64,000 nt of DNA from Dendrophyllia cribrosa (Eukaryota; Cnidaria; Anthozoa; Scleractinia; Dendrophylliidae), in NCBI GenBank assembly GCA_024195265.1, contig JAJLRJ010000014.1, forward strand, positions 25,585,181-25,649,180, read 5' to 3'. A model generated the notes under the pieces. It was given only the letters and a program-made list of their open reading frames with translations, was not told the origin of the DNA and ran no database searches. Below, in pieces: positions 54,101 to 54,587 of the stretch (its first letter is position 1; each line of letters starts with the position of its first letter). A program made the translations under genes and the position numbers.

Positions 54101-54587
54101 GTGGTGAAACCATGAATGAACTGATAGTCATCATCCATGCTGAAACATGCGTTTAAAGATTTGCATACGGAAGTTGCGCTGCATAAATGCACTTTGCAAT
54201 ACCACTTTGTAATACCACTTTGTGCATATTGTCAAAGAAATCAATGCTCAGTTTGGTTAAAAAGTTGTAAAGAAATGGCACTTCAAATTAAAGGCATTTG
54301 TAAGCGGAACAATTATTCTTGTTTTATATCTTTCAATTACCGTTCGCAGCTTCATTCAATAGCCTTCTAAAACTCTATCTTCCTAAAGAGCTAGTTCTTG
54401 TTAGTTTTTGAATGATATTCTTTCAGGGTTTCATTATTTTGATGAGATTTTTTTTCAATGTTACTAAAAAAGATCAGTGACATTTATACTCTATTCCCTT
54501 AAACAGGTTTTCATCAACTTTGCTAAAGAACAGCATGCGGAGGAGAGGACTTCCATGAAGCGGACCTGTGGATGCCTGCCTTGTTAA
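1452..54587 (+). CDS. ABCA3: ABCA3-like full-size ABC transporter, 45 coding exons, complete
   Basis: ABCA proteins use ATP to move lipids across or between membrane leaflets; ABCA3 relatives act mostly in lysosome-related or plasma membranes. Coding exons, with phases consistent throughout: 1452-1508, 1625-1698, 3139-3170, 6311-6505, 7983-8102, 9828-9984, 10299-10410, 11477-11587, 12775-12918, 14054-14148, 15414-15527, 16106-16306, 17348-17468, 18862-18963, 19252-19533, 21057-21175, 21400-21546, 22258-22347, 23042-23226, 23367-23472, 24263-24342, 25439-25722, 29019-29213, 30211-30296, 31282-31555, 32543-32668, 33248-33364, 33647-33817, 35775-35885, 36566-36666, 37838-37906, 38288-38426, 41059-41130, 42706-42798, 43759-43846, 45889-45992, 47603-47632, 48213-48370, 49037-49103, 49304-49407, 49967-50059, 50846-51036, 52057-52262, 53398-53523, 54507-54587. 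Total 5730 nt, 1909 residues. NBD1: Walker [10 protein letters not shown] at 571-579, Q618, LSGGM 670-674, Walker B ending D694-E695, H726. NBD2: GINGAGKTT at 1521-1529, Q1568, SGGNK 1621-1625, D1644-E1645, H1677. RLLLWKN at the N-terminus and EAVFPG...YWCG before NBD1 favour ABCA3 over ABCA1. Orthology was not tested by phylogeny. Confidence 0.93.
1625..1698 (+). CDS. ABCA3: ABCA3-like exon 2 (first membrane segment)
   Basis: Residues 20-44. [20 protein letters not shown] is transmembrane helix 1. Acceptor TTTAAAG, donor GTAAGC. The intron before it is only 116 bp. Confidence 0.9.
3139..3170 (+). CDS. ABCA3: ABCA3-like exon 3 (32 nt)
   Basis: Very short exon, residues about 44-54 ([10 protein letters not shown]), the start of extracellular domain 1. 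It follows a TTTTATAG acceptor and is followed by a GTACGT donor. It keeps the phase between exons 2 and 4, which supports it despite its size. Confidence 0.82.
4366..4548. mobile_element. Foldback element in intron 3
   Basis: Long inverted arms: a left arm at about 4366-4437 with CCGTGGTGTGGACTCTTATT and a right arm at about 4478-4548 with its complement. The spacer is about 40 bp. Arms this similar suggest recent insertion or gene conversion. Confidence 0.75.
5739..5892. mobile_element. Foldback element with CGGTTCAAAC ends
   Basis: Ends CGGTTCAAAC and GTTTGAACCG. The middle forms a hairpin with GAGTCTCCTTTT opposite AAAAGGAGACTC. Confidence 0.65.
6006..6044 (+). repeat. Poly(C) tract
   Basis: Run of about 35 C residues, interrupted by a few T. 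Confidence 0.9.
6311..6505 (+). CDS. ABCA3: ABCA3-like exon 4 (extracellular domain 1)
   Basis: Residues about 55-119. Luminal or extracellular domain sequence ending [10 protein letters not shown], which matches the LAYIPS region of ABCA3. Acceptor TTTTTTTCAG, donor GTATGA. Confidence 0.92.
6572..6656 (+). repeat. (TCTG)n microsatellite
   Basis: About 20 tandem TCTG units with TCCG variants, preceded by TCTA units. Confidence 0.92.
7580..7850 (+). mobile_element. Truncated copy of the GGCTCGAGACTAAC element
   Basis: Starts AGGGCTCGAGACTAAC and continues with GATTAAGAAAAAA and ATCGAGAAGATAAGAC blocks shared with 41573-42000. The distal inverted end is not found here. Confidence 0.6.
7983..8102 (+). 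CDS. ABCA3: ABCA3-like exon 5 (extracellular domain 1)
   Basis: Residues about 120-159, beginning [10 protein letters not shown], which matches the variable helix after the first luminal strand of ABCA proteins. Acceptor TTTTTCAG, donor GTACAT. Confidence 0.9.
8356..8875. mobile_element. TIR-bounded array of GATC words
   Basis: The ends ATCCCTGGTGAAAATC and GATTCTCACCAGGGAT form terminal inverted repeats. Between them lie about 30 GATC tetramers, mostly as AAGATCTT, AAGGATCCTT and AAGATCCTC words in irregular order. Almost every word is its own reverse complement, so the array can pair with itself in many registers. Confidence 0.75.
8896..9418. mobile_element. 523-bp near-perfect inverted repeat
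   Basis: Arms at about 8896-9137 and 9179-9418 are nearly complementary over their whole length. They start TTGAATCACAGGCG and end CGCCTGTGGTTGAA, with CCTGCTCCTCGGGGCAA near the centre. The spacer is about 40 bp and contains a smaller hairpin (GTGTTCCA opposite TGGAACAC). Open frames inside it mirror each other and are by-products of the palindrome. Confidence 0.85.
9828..9984 (+). CDS. ABCA3: ABCA3-like exon 6 (extracellular domain 1)
   Basis: Residues about 160-211. Contains [15 protein letters not shown] and [14 protein letters not shown], matching the LAVKYHLRFSYT and LFPLFPNPGPREP region of ABCA3. Donor GTAAGG. Confidence 0.93.
10299..10410 (+). CDS. ABCA3: ABCA3-like exon 7 (extracellular domain 1)
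   Basis: Residues about 212-249. [20 protein letters not shown] matches the [20 protein letters not shown] helix of ABCA3. Ends in phase 0 before GTAAGA. Confidence 0.93.
10516..10650. mobile_element. Foldback element
   Basis: GTCCAATTCTGTCTGTAA and its complement flank a short GC-richer centre (GACCGCGAAGCGG). Confidence 0.65.
10977..11243. mobile_element. Miniature element with GGTTCCCACTAG ends
   Basis: The terminal inverted repeats GGTTCCCACTAG and CTAGTGGGAACC enclose 267 bp rich in TCGGAA / TTCCGA words. Confidence 0.7.
11290..11412 (+). repeat. Tandem repeat, unit about 55 bp
   Basis: Three partial copies containing AATAAATTACAAG followed by GTGGGTCACCTGTG. Confidence 0.75.
11477..11587 (+). 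CDS. ABCA3: ABCA3-like exon 8 (TM2)
   Basis: Residues 250-286. QFPYPKY matches the KRFPYPPF motif preceding TM2. [20 protein letters not shown] is the membrane helix. Donor GTCAGT. Confidence 0.94.
11687..12064. mobile_element. TA-flanked miniature element (Tc1/mariner-like)
   Basis: Terminal inverted repeats CACCGAATGCAAATATGGCC and its complement, each flanked outside by TA. A TA target duplication is typical of Tc1/mariner-derived elements. No transposase remains. Confidence 0.75.
12484..12650 (+). repeat. ATACAGACACCTC tandem repeat
   Basis: About nine irregular units of AATACAGACACCTCT with TTTTAT and GTACAC variants. Confidence 0.8.
12775..12918 (+). CDS. ABCA3: ABCA3-like exon 9 (coupling region and TM3)
   Basis: Residues 287-334. [20 protein letters not shown] is the family hallmark cytosolic loop (ABCA3 has [20 protein letters not shown]), followed by TM3. Donor GTACAA. Confidence 0.96.
12969..13410. mobile_element. GGTTTGAAAATTTTC foldback interrupted by a second foldback
   Basis: The outer arms are the same family as 360-522. An inner element at about 13010-13315 has its own inverted ends (GGCCAGAATGTTTGGGACAC and GTGTCCCTAAACATTCTG), so one foldback sits inside another. Confidence 0.65.
13635..13922 (-). mobile_element. tRNA-derived SINE
   Basis: On the minus strand the 5' head (13848-13918) has an A-box-like TAGATCAAATGGTAGAGC and a B-box-like GGTTTGAATCC about 35 bases apart, as in tRNA-derived SINEs. 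The body continues to about 13635. Confidence 0.7.
14054..14148 (+). CDS. ABCA3: ABCA3-like exon 10 (TM4)
   Basis: Residues 335-366. [20 protein letters not shown] is a membrane helix. The exon ends at GTAAG|GTATGG. A stronger-looking GTAAGG donor five bases upstream is rejected because it breaks the FLVSVFFS motif at the next junction. Confidence 0.9.
14149..15413. other. Intron 10 contents
   Basis: Holds a TTAA-flanked miniature element (14787-14913) and, near 14278-14345, a fragment similar to the 203-bp TTAA element at 36691-36893. Otherwise AT-rich. Confidence 0.6.
14787..14913. mobile_element. 127-bp TTAA-flanked miniature element, copy A
   Basis: Flanked by TTAA at 14783-14786 and 14914-14917. 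Ends AGCCAAACCCGC and GCAGGTTCGCCT. The interior carries ATGCAAAT and its inverse ATTTGCAT. The second copy is at 36202-36332. Confidence 0.88.
15414..15527 (+). CDS. ABCA3: ABCA3-like exon 11 (TM5)
   Basis: Residues about 366-403. [19 protein letters not shown] covers the FFS loop and TM5. Acceptor GTTTGCAG, donor GTACAA. Confidence 0.93.
15733..15925 (+). repeat. 25-bp minisatellite in intron 11
   Basis: About seven copies of GGGAGACTATATGGGATGTA followed by CCAA, with one shortened unit. Confidence 0.88.
16106..16306 (+). CDS. ABCA3: ABCA3-like exon 12 (TM6 region)
   Basis: Residues about 404-470. [20 protein letters not shown] and [17 protein letters not shown] align with [20 protein letters not shown] and VLGMLLLDSVLYGLVTW of ABCA3. 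Donor GTATAG. Confidence 0.96.
16307..17347. other. Intron 12 contents
   Basis: Holds a 179-bp hAT-type miniature element (16350-16528). The rest is AT-rich and unassigned. Confidence 0.65.
16350..16528. mobile_element. 179-bp hAT-type miniature element
   Basis: Inverted ends CAGGGCTGTCATTAAG and CTTAATGACAGCCCTG. The 8-mer ATACATAC lies directly before the left end and one base after the right end, as an 8-bp target duplication would. Confidence 0.8.
17348..17468 (+). CDS. ABCA3: ABCA3-like exon 13 (end of TM domain 1)
   Basis: Residues about 471-511. [20 protein letters not shown] and YWCG are the conserved stretch between TM6 and NBD1 in ABCA3. Ends in phase 0. Confidence 0.96.
17496..17702 (+). 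repeat. (TCA)n microsatellite
   Basis: About 65 trinucleotide units with TCC and TTA variants. It creates spurious poly-Asp, poly-Met and poly-Ser frames that are not genes. Confidence 0.95.
18095..18600. repeat. Dispersed repeat rich in CCCTATTCTAGAC
   Basis: Contains several TACCCTATYCTAGAC words and ends in CCCCTCCGGGGAGGGG. Related sequence, inverted, appears at 63360-63520. Confidence 0.55.
18862..18963 (+). CDS. ABCA3: ABCA3-like exon 14 (linker into NBD1)
   Basis: Residues 512-545. Acidic linker, then [13 protein letters not shown], which matches VAGIKIKHLSKVFR, the first NBD1 strand. Confidence 0.95.
19252..19533 (+). CDS. ABCA3: ABCA3-like exon 15 (NBD1 Walker A and Q-loop)
   Basis: Residues 546-639. 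Walker [10 protein letters not shown] at 571-579 (Lys577) binds the ATP phosphates. Q-loop [12 protein letters not shown] has Gln618. Confidence 0.98.
19745..20232 (+). repeat. 52-bp pyrimidine-rich minisatellite
   Basis: About nine units of CCCTACTAGTTCTTCCATCT followed by CGATCATCACACAGCTACCC and a CTTCCCTCTCT tail. The period was measured as 52 from successive CTACTA positions. Confidence 0.92.
20233..20985 (+). repeat. Irregular CT-rich tract
   Basis: Continues the pyrimidine bias with degenerate CCCCTTCC and CATCTCA words. No ordered period. Confidence 0.8.
21057..21175 (+). CDS. ABCA3: ABCA3-like exon 16 (NBD1 signature)
   Basis: Residues 640-679. [10 protein letters not shown] is the ABC signature of NBD1. 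The acceptor is CTAAAG. Phase and motif order support the boundary. Confidence 0.95.
21400..21546 (+). CDS. ABCA3: ABCA3-like exon 17 (NBD1 Walker B, D-loop, H-loop)
   Basis: Residues 679-728. [12 protein letters not shown] has catalytic Glu695. ILTTHFM has the switch His726. Confidence 0.98.
21899..22183 (+). mobile_element. TTAA element with 88-bp core, copy 1 (intron 17)
   Basis: TTAA at 21895-21898 and 22184-22187. Left end CCCTTTCACTCCCAGA, right end CTTGTGAGTTACAGGG. The core has two copies of the 88-bp unit (TTTGAGTCTGTTGATGAAAT ... TTTTGCATGGTACCATTTG), the second slightly deleted. Confidence 0.85.
22258..22347 (+). CDS. ABCA3: ABCA3-like exon 18 (end of NBD1)
   Basis: Residues about 728-757. 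[20 protein letters not shown] and CCGSSLFLK match ABCA3 closely. Confidence 0.97.
22348..23041. other. Intron 18
   Basis: AT-rich with a G-rich distal part. I see no element or coding sequence. Confidence 0.5.
23042..23226 (+). CDS. ABCA3: ABCA3-like exon 19 (regulatory domain 1)
   Basis: Residues about 758-819. [18 protein letters not shown] and [19 protein letters not shown] match the domain after NBD1. Donor GTGAGT. Confidence 0.95.
23367..23472 (+). CDS. ABCA3: ABCA3-like exon 20
   Basis: Residues about 820-854. [20 protein letters not shown] is the conserved end of regulatory domain 1. Confidence 0.96.
23473..24262. other. Intron 20 contents
   Basis: Holds a foldback (23742-23861). 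The remainder is AT-rich with TATACATATACATG runs. Confidence 0.6.
23742..23861. mobile_element. Foldback element
   Basis: TTTCACATTATGTGAGGTTA ... TAACATCACATCATGTGAAA arms, including ACAGTAACT opposite AGTTACTGT. Confidence 0.7.
24263..24342 (+). CDS. ABCA3: ABCA3-like exon 21 (linker)
   Basis: Residues about 855-881. Polar linker ([20 protein letters not shown]) between the two halves. Supported by phase and splice sites rather than conservation. Donor GTGAGG. Confidence 0.82.
24905..25134. mobile_element. 230-bp foldback with 11-bp target duplication
   Basis: GCTACTTGAAA occurs at 24894-24904 and 25135-25145. Between them the arms contain GTGACACACTC, CTGGCCAATACCTTATGCAT and GCACACAGCCATATA, each with its complement. 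The target-site length resembles Mutator-type elements. Confidence 0.8.
25267..25387 (+). pseudogene. Duplicated decoy of the exon 22 acceptor and 5' end
   Basis: This 121-bp unit is followed directly by its copy starting at 25388. Both contain TTTTTTCTAGGGCTACAAAC and the following coding words. In the upstream copy the spliced frame reads GLQTGLS and then a TAA stop, so it could act only as a poison exon start. Confidence 0.85.
25439..25722 (+). CDS. ABCA3: ABCA3-like exon 22 (TM7)
   Basis: Residues about 882-976. [20 protein letters not shown] leads into the TM7 helix ([20 protein letters not shown]), then the start of extracellular domain 2. Donor GTAATA. Confidence 0.95.
25776..27180. 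mobile_element. TTAA element interrupted by a hAT-type element
   Basis: TTAA at 25772-25775 and 27181-27184. Ends CCCTTTAAGCCCT and AGGGCTTAAAGGG. Without the inner element it is about 200 bp and similar to 36691-36893 (reverse orientation) and 50085-50275. Confidence 0.85.
25873..27066. mobile_element. 1.19-kb non-autonomous hAT-type element
   Basis: Inverted ends CAGGGATTCTGACAGG and CCTGTCAGAATCCCTG with the 8-bp duplication GATCACAC (25866-25873 and 27067-27074; one C is shared on the left). Subterminal ATTGTGCGGG repeats occur at both ends, as expected of transposase-binding sites. A 66-codon frame at 26697-26897 is unrecognised. Confidence 0.88.
27695..28030 (+). pseudogene. RecQ-family helicase N-terminal fragment
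   Basis: Open from ATG 27695. [13 protein letters not shown] is the RecQ motif 0, [11 protein letters not shown] is the Walker A motif, and [20 protein letters not shown] is motif Ia. After GVKA (about 27985) similarity ends. The DEAH motif, the second RecA lobe and the zinc-binding region are missing, so it cannot be an active helicase. It lies in an intron in the sense direction, probably a transposon-captured or transposon-borne fragment. The frame stays open to 28282 through a minisatellite. Confidence 0.8.
28128..28262 (+). repeat. GCGACTTCGTCGC minisatellite
   Basis: About six irregular copies of CTCGCGACTTCGTCGCTYGC. The core GCGAC..GTCGC is self-complementary. Confidence 0.82.
28424..28481 (+). repeat. GGCCCCCTC short tandem repeat
   Basis: Five units of CGGCCCCCT at the end of the RecQ-bearing block. Confidence 0.8.
29019..29213 (+). CDS. ABCA3: ABCA3-like exon 23 (extracellular domain 2)
   Basis: Residues 977-1041. Luminal sequence with a Cys-Cys pair ([18 protein letters not shown]). Donor GTGAGT. Domain 2 is poorly conserved in the family; the call rests on phase, splice sites and position. Confidence 0.88.
29214..30210. other. Intron 23 contents
   Basis: Contains a C-rich run (29418-29434) and a foldback (29576-29735) with TAGATCACAGATGACG opposite TTCTGTGATCTGTAAC. Confidence 0.55.
30211..30296 (+). CDS. ABCA3: ABCA3-like exon 24 (extracellular domain 2)
   Basis: Residues about 1042-1069, cysteine-rich ([20 protein letters not shown]). 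Donor GTATGT. Confidence 0.88.
30471..30622. mobile_element. Foldback with CTTATTAACCAAGC ends
   Basis: Arms include GGGAGAATATCGGCCCTCGG and its complement. The centre is ACGGACCTCGCTGCGCTCGG. Confidence 0.75.
30750..30933. mobile_element. 184-bp miniature element with AAGGCCCACCTTCACCC ends
   Basis: The terminal inverted repeats AAGGCCCACCTTCACCC and GGGTGAAGGTGGGCCTT match perfectly. Confidence 0.8.
31282..31555 (+). CDS. ABCA3: ABCA3-like exon 25 (extracellular domain 2)
   Basis: Residues about 1070-1161. Contains several N-x-S/T sequons (NVTN, NMTN, NSSG) and ends TTLWYSNE, the conserved 'W(Y/F)NN' strand before the ABCA TM8 approach. Donor GTAAAA. Confidence 0.93.
31663..31799. mobile_element. 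Foldback with TGTCCAAACGATGTCTGTGA arms
   Basis: The two 22-bp ends are perfect inverted copies around a 93-bp spacer. Confidence 0.75.
31985..32200. mobile_element. CCAAT-rich miniature element, partial copy
   Basis: Shares GCCAAGCG, GATTGGTTTTACTT, GGCGCGAGATTTTTTAGCCA and AGCGTAGCAATGCAAAACCA with copies at 44578-45779, 52374-52656 and 63530-63722. Its right end is replaced by the TTAA element that follows. Confidence 0.75.
32207..32500 (+). mobile_element. TTAA element with 88-bp core, copy 2 (intron 25)
   Basis: TTAA at 32203-32206 and 32501-32504. Left end CTCTTTCACTCCCAGAG, right end CTCTTGGGAGATAAAAAG. Two core units, exactly 88 bp apart. Inserted at the end of the CCAAT-rich element. 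Confidence 0.88.
32543..32668 (+). CDS. ABCA3: ABCA3-like exon 26 (extracellular domain 2)
   Basis: Residues 1162-1203. [20 protein letters not shown] and VTNYPLP align with [20 protein letters not shown] and VSNFPQP of ABCA3. Confidence 0.95.
32669..33247. other. Intron 26 contents
   Basis: From about 32722 there is one arm of the ACTGTAAAATGCCCGTTATA element (TIR partner seen at 61101-61342). Nothing else recognised. Confidence 0.5.
33248..33364 (+). CDS. ABCA3: ABCA3-like exon 27 (TM8)
   Basis: Residues 1204-1242. [20 protein letters not shown] is TM8, followed by FIVQERVSK at the cytosolic loop. Confidence 0.96.
33647..33817 (+). CDS. ABCA3: ABCA3-like exon 28 (cytosolic loop, TM9)
   Basis: Residues 1243-1299. 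[20 protein letters not shown] matches [20 protein letters not shown] of ABCA3. The frame stays open past the GTAAGT donor into the pentanucleotide array. Confidence 0.97.
33840..34425 (+). repeat. Pentanucleotide (CACTT)n / (CACTA)n / (CACTG)n array
   Basis: A nearly pure CACTT block at about 33975-34130, flanked by CACTA and CACTG variants. It has no stop in the exon 28 frame down to 34423. Confidence 0.95.
34583..35579. mobile_element. 997-bp TTAA-flanked element (piggyBac-type)
   Basis: TTAA at 34579-34582 and 35580-35583. Ends CCCATTCGCTCCT and AGGAGTGAATGGG. CCC...GGG termini next to TTAA are characteristic of piggyBac. No transposase frame is visible; internal frames of about 100 codons on both strands are unrecognised. 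Confidence 0.85.
35775..35885 (+). CDS. ABCA3: ABCA3-like exon 29 (TM10-TM11)
   Basis: Residues 1300-1336. [18 protein letters not shown] matches the LLLYGWAIIPLMYLMNFFF helix, then [14 protein letters not shown]. Confidence 0.96.
35980..36535 (+). repeat. 86-bp minisatellite with an inserted TTAA element
   Basis: Units contain CCTTAATAGAGGTGTCC, GATAATTACAAAGATTATAT and GCGTTTTGCTGGTCGGGACC; the first two are 86 bp apart. The array is interrupted at 36202-36332. Confidence 0.85.
36202..36332. mobile_element. 131-bp TTAA-flanked miniature element, copy B
   Basis: TTAA at 36198-36201 and 36333-36336. About 90% like 14787-14913 by eye. The TTAA belongs to the host repeat word CCCTTAATAGAGG, so the empty site is visible in neighbouring units. 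Confidence 0.92.
36566..36666 (+). CDS. ABCA3: ABCA3-like exon 30
   Basis: Residues about 1337-1369. [20 protein letters not shown] then [10 protein letters not shown], the TM11-TM12 loop (ABCA3: VFLVLPNH). Confidence 0.94.
36691..36893. mobile_element. 203-bp TTAA element (uninterrupted relative of intron 22 element)
   Basis: TTAA at 36687-36690 and 36894-36897. Ends CCCTTCCACTCACTAG and CTGGTGAGACTCAAAGAG. Its minus strand shares GAACATGATCAC and AATTCTCTTG with the two halves of 25776-27180. Confidence 0.82.
37076..37643 (+). mobile_element. TTAA-type element with 88-bp core, copy 3, five units
   Basis: Left end CCTTTTCACTTCCAGAG, right end CTTGGGAGTTAAAGGG. The flanks are now TCAA and TTGA. 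The core has five units, recognisable by TTTTGCATGGTACCAT-type words at about 37193, 37281, 37370, 37456 and 37547. Confidence 0.82.
37838..37906 (+). CDS. ABCA3: ABCA3-like exon 31
   Basis: Residues about 1370-1392, [20 protein letters not shown]. It aligns with GMAVSSFYENYETRRYCT of ABCA3. Donor GTGAGT. Confidence 0.93.
37978..38180 (+). repeat. CCCCTGCATA-type minisatellite in intron 31
   Basis: Irregular array of ACCCCTGCATA and CACCCCTTCACA words, unit about 10-12 bp. Confidence 0.82.
38288..38426 (+). CDS. ABCA3: ABCA3-like exon 32 (TM12)
   Basis: Residues about 1393-1439. [20 protein letters not shown] is the approach and TM12 (ABCA3: [20 protein letters not shown]). Donor GTAATT. 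Confidence 0.95.
39762..40061. mobile_element. 300-bp TIR element, source of the 64-bp satellite
   Basis: Imperfect 31-bp inverted ends: AAATTCAAAGGATCCTGTGA then GCCAACCCGTG on the left, CACGGGTTGGCT then AGGAGCCTTTGATTTA on the right. GAATAAGAAATG follows inside each end. Confidence 0.82.
40097..40715. mobile_element. 619-bp TTAA-flanked element
   Basis: TTAA at 40093-40096 and 40716-40719. Ends CCCTTTCGCTGCC and GTTCAGCAGTGAAAGAG. Contains a run of about 30 A. TTCAGAGCCACC and its near complement flank it on the outside, hinting at insertion into or beside another element. Confidence 0.75.
41059..41130 (+). CDS. ABCA3: ABCA3-like exon 33
   Basis: Residues 1440-1463. [20 protein letters not shown], the cytosolic linker after TM12. 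Acceptor TTTATTAG, donor GTATCA. Confidence 0.85.
41185..41510 (-). repeat. 106-bp minisatellite, distant relative of the 88-bp core
   Basis: Three units at a 106-bp period. Each shares GAAAGTACTGCTC, TTTCATTTGAATGGTC, AGGATTTCATC and CAGACTCAAAAG with the reverse complement of the 88-bp unit, but has a longer linker (TGTACAGCATAATAAACAG). Confidence 0.82.
41573..42137. mobile_element. 565-bp TIR element with CCAGGGCTCGAGACTAACG ends
   Basis: Perfect 19-bp inverted ends, CCAGGGCTCGAGACTAACG and its complement, flanked by TCTA on both sides. Interior ACGAACGTACTAAC / GAGAAGATAAGACTAA motifs repeat. A truncated relative lies at 7580. Confidence 0.85.
42476..42671. mobile_element. 196-bp TTAA element with long TIRs
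   Basis: TTAA at 42472-42475 and 42672-42675. Inverted ends of about 32 bp contain TCTGACCCACCCAGTTTGCA and TTGCGCGC. It ends 34 bp upstream of exon 34, so it overlaps the branch-point zone. Confidence 0.85.
42706..42798 (+). CDS. ABCA3: ABCA3-like exon 34 (linker into NBD2)
   Basis: Residues 1464-1494. [14 protein letters not shown] then VVLKDLTK, matching DVADERTRI...LIIKELSK of ABCA3. Donor GTGACA. Confidence 0.93.
42799..43758. other. Intron 34 contents
   Basis: Contains an A-run (about 42938-42952) and a 372-bp TIR element (43082-43453). Confidence 0.65.
43082..43453. mobile_element. 372-bp TIR element with GGCCCCATTTATA ends
   Basis: GGCCCCATTTATA at the left and TATAAATGGGGCC at the right are perfect inverted repeats. 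GGGTACCCGAGACA and CTCGAGTACCCGGGACAA lie just inside. Confidence 0.78.
43759..43846 (+). CDS. ABCA3: ABCA3-like exon 35 (NBD2 first strand and half of Walker A)
   Basis: Residues 1495-1523. [20 protein letters not shown] then ECFGLLGIN. The Walker A motif is split by the intron after the first base of Gly1524. Confidence 0.96.
43975..44351 (-). mobile_element. TTAA element with 88-bp core, copy 4, inverted, three units
   Basis: TTAA at 43971-43974 and 44352-44355. Left end GCTTTCACTTCCAAGAG, right end CTCTGGGAGAGAAAGG. Three core units with an 88-bp period, in the opposite orientation to copies 1-3 and 5. Confidence 0.88.
44578..45779. mobile_element. Cluster of three CCAAT-rich miniature elements
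   Basis: Approximate copies: 44578-44820 (minus), 44809-44962 plus 45409-45519 (minus, interrupted) and 45498-45779 (plus). Ends GAGCGGTTTTCAATTGAGTG and its complement. Each copy has several CCAATCA / TGATTGG boxes and the block CCGGCGCCAAGCGCGGGAAA. Confidence 0.8.
44963..45408 (+). mobile_element. LINE 3'-end fragment inside a CCAAT-rich element
   Basis: The frame [10 protein letters not shown] then [14 protein letters not shown] and stop (45055-45057) matches the typical C-terminus of non-LTR reverse transcriptases (W-N-x-(L/I)-P...FKR-L). A 3' UTR of about 350 bp ends in a (GTT)n tail at 45396-45412. 5'-truncated, as LINE insertions usually are. Confidence 0.72.
45889..45992 (+). CDS. 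ABCA3: ABCA3-like exon 36 (second half of Walker A)
   Basis: Residues about 1524-1558. [20 protein letters not shown] completes Walker A (Lys1527). Donor GTTTGT. Confidence 0.97.
46150..46749. mobile_element. 600-bp hAT-type element
   Basis: Ends CAGTGCTGGAAATAA and TTATTTCCAGCACTG. GCCCAA is found on both sides. Subterminal GGTCGGACA words repeat at both ends. Confidence 0.78.
46859..47563 (+). repeat. 64-bp satellite, 11 units, with a five-unit higher-order period
   Basis: Each unit holds AATCTTTTATTTAGAGTGCT, CACGAGTTGGCTCACAGGAG and CCTTTGATTTATTAC. Variants repeat every five units (320 bp): CGAAATC after units 2 and 7, GGAACC in units 4 and 9, GTTCTTCG in units 6 and 11. Half of the unit matches the terminal repeat of 39762-40061. Confidence 0.93.
47603..47632 (+). CDS. ABCA3: ABCA3-like exon 37 (30-nt microexon, NBD2 Q-loop)
   Basis: Residues 1559-1568, [10 protein letters not shown]. The Q-loop glutamine (Gln1568) is its last codon. Phase 0 on both sides, so skipping would keep frame but remove the Q-loop. Acceptor TTTTAG, donor GTAAGT. Confidence 0.95.
47633..48212. other. Intron 37 contents
   Basis: Contains an ATACATGACGAT repeat (47770-47876) and a short hairpin (47978-48032; ATATCGCCTAATTTTAGC opposite GCTAAGAATTAGGCGATAT). Confidence 0.7.
47770..47876 (+). repeat. ATACATGACGAT 12-bp repeat
   Basis: About seven irregular units of GATATACATGAC. Confidence 0.82.
48213..48370 (+). CDS. ABCA3: ABCA3-like exon 38 (NBD2 helical domain)
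   Basis: Residues 1569-1620. [20 protein letters not shown] then RGVPSAKI, matching [20 protein letters not shown]. The donor is GCAAGT, a GC-AG intron. Confidence 0.96.
48371..49036. other. Intron 38 (GC-AG type)
   Basis: Begins GCAAGT and ends TTTACAG. GGGTGTCCTGG / ATAGGGTACATAGGGTGTCA short repeats at 48680-48735. No element recognised. Confidence 0.6.
49037..49103 (+). CDS. ABCA3: ABCA3-like exon 39 (NBD2 signature)
   Basis: Residues 1621-1643. [20 protein letters not shown] then VFL: signature and first half of Walker B. Confidence 0.97.
49304..49407 (+). CDS. ABCA3: ABCA3-like exon 40 (NBD2 Walker B and H-loop)
   Basis: Residues 1644-1677. [20 protein letters not shown] with catalytic Glu1645, ending TSH with His1677. 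Confidence 0.97.
49408..49966. other. Intron 40
   Basis: No element recognised. A short (TTG)n run occurs at about 49915-49930. Confidence 0.5.
49967..50059 (+). CDS. ABCA3: ABCA3-like exon 41
   Basis: Residues about 1678-1708. [20 protein letters not shown] and [11 protein letters not shown] are nearly identical to ABCA3. Confidence 0.97.
50085..50275. mobile_element. TTAA-type element, relative of 36691-36893
   Basis: Flanks TCAA and TTAA. Ends CCCCGATATC and GGGACTTATAGAG. Shares AGAGAATTCATCTTGGGTGA-type sequence with the hAT-interrupted copy in intron 22, but uninterrupted. Confidence 0.7.
50483..50725 (+). other. Unrecognised 80-codon open frame
   Basis: Reads [20 protein letters not shown] and [18 protein letters not shown]. 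The composition looks protein-like rather than random, but it has no splice support, starts inside a repeat end and lies in an intron. It could be a captured coding fragment. I cannot name it. Confidence 0.3.
50846..51036 (+). CDS. ABCA3: ABCA3-like exon 42 (regulatory domain 2, Pro-rich)
   Basis: Residues about 1709-1772. [14 protein letters not shown] matches KFGSGYSLRAKVQS. Then a proline-rich stretch ([13 protein letters not shown]) absent from human ABCA3. Donor GTGAGG. Confidence 0.94.
51037..52056. other. Intron 42 contents
   Basis: TTAA 88-bp-core copy 5 starts 30 bp after the exon. The remaining 700 bp has no recognised element. Confidence 0.65.
51067..51358 (+). mobile_element. TTAA element with 88-bp core, copy 5
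   Basis: TTAA at 51063-51066 and 51359-51362. Left end AACCCTTTCACTTTCAGTG. The right end, ACTCTTGGGAGTACACA, is degenerate. Two core units with point changes (for example ACTTTCACATGG). Confidence 0.78.
52057..52262 (+). CDS. ABCA3: ABCA3-like exon 43 (Pro-rich linker, regulatory domain 2)
   Basis: Residues about 1773-1841. Starts with a low-complexity linker ([18 protein letters not shown]), then rejoins the family at [20 protein letters not shown] (ABCA3: ALEEFKAFVDLTFPGS). Donor GTAAGT. Confidence 0.93.
52263..53397. other. Intron 43 contents
   Basis: One CCAAT-rich element end (52279-52372) directly followed by a complete copy (52374-52656). 52700-53397 has no recognised feature. Confidence 0.65.
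52374..52656 (+). mobile_element. Complete CCAAT-rich miniature element
   Basis: Ends TAGAGCAGTTTTCAATTGAG and AATTAAAAACCGCTCTA. The interior has at least five CCAAT/ATTGG boxes and CCGGCGCCAAGCGCGGGAAA. Confidence 0.82.
53398..53523 (+). CDS. ABCA3: ABCA3-like exon 44 (regulatory domain 2)
   Basis: Residues 1842-1883. [20 protein letters not shown] then [12 protein letters not shown], matching [20 protein letters not shown] and VDDYSVSQISLEQ. Confidence 0.97.
53524..54506. other. Intron 44 contents
   Basis: Contains a 75-bp minisatellite (53692-54130). The rest has no recognised feature. Confidence 0.7.
53692..54130 (+). repeat. 75-bp minisatellite, about six units
   Basis: Each unit has GGCCAGTTCACATTCGTTCA, TGGGTGGGGTGGGTG, GATGAATGGACTGA and AGTGTTATTATTATCT. 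Spacing is 75, 75, 75, 76 and 73. Confidence 0.93.
54507..54587 (+). CDS. ABCA3: ABCA3-like exon 45 (stop codon)
   Basis: Residues 1884-1909, [20 protein letters not shown] then CGCLPC and TAA at 54585-54587. VFINFA matches the VFVNFA motif of the ABCA1 C-terminus. Ends with three cysteines. Confidence 0.95.
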   Translation, partial: VFINFAKEQHAEERTSMKRTCGCLPC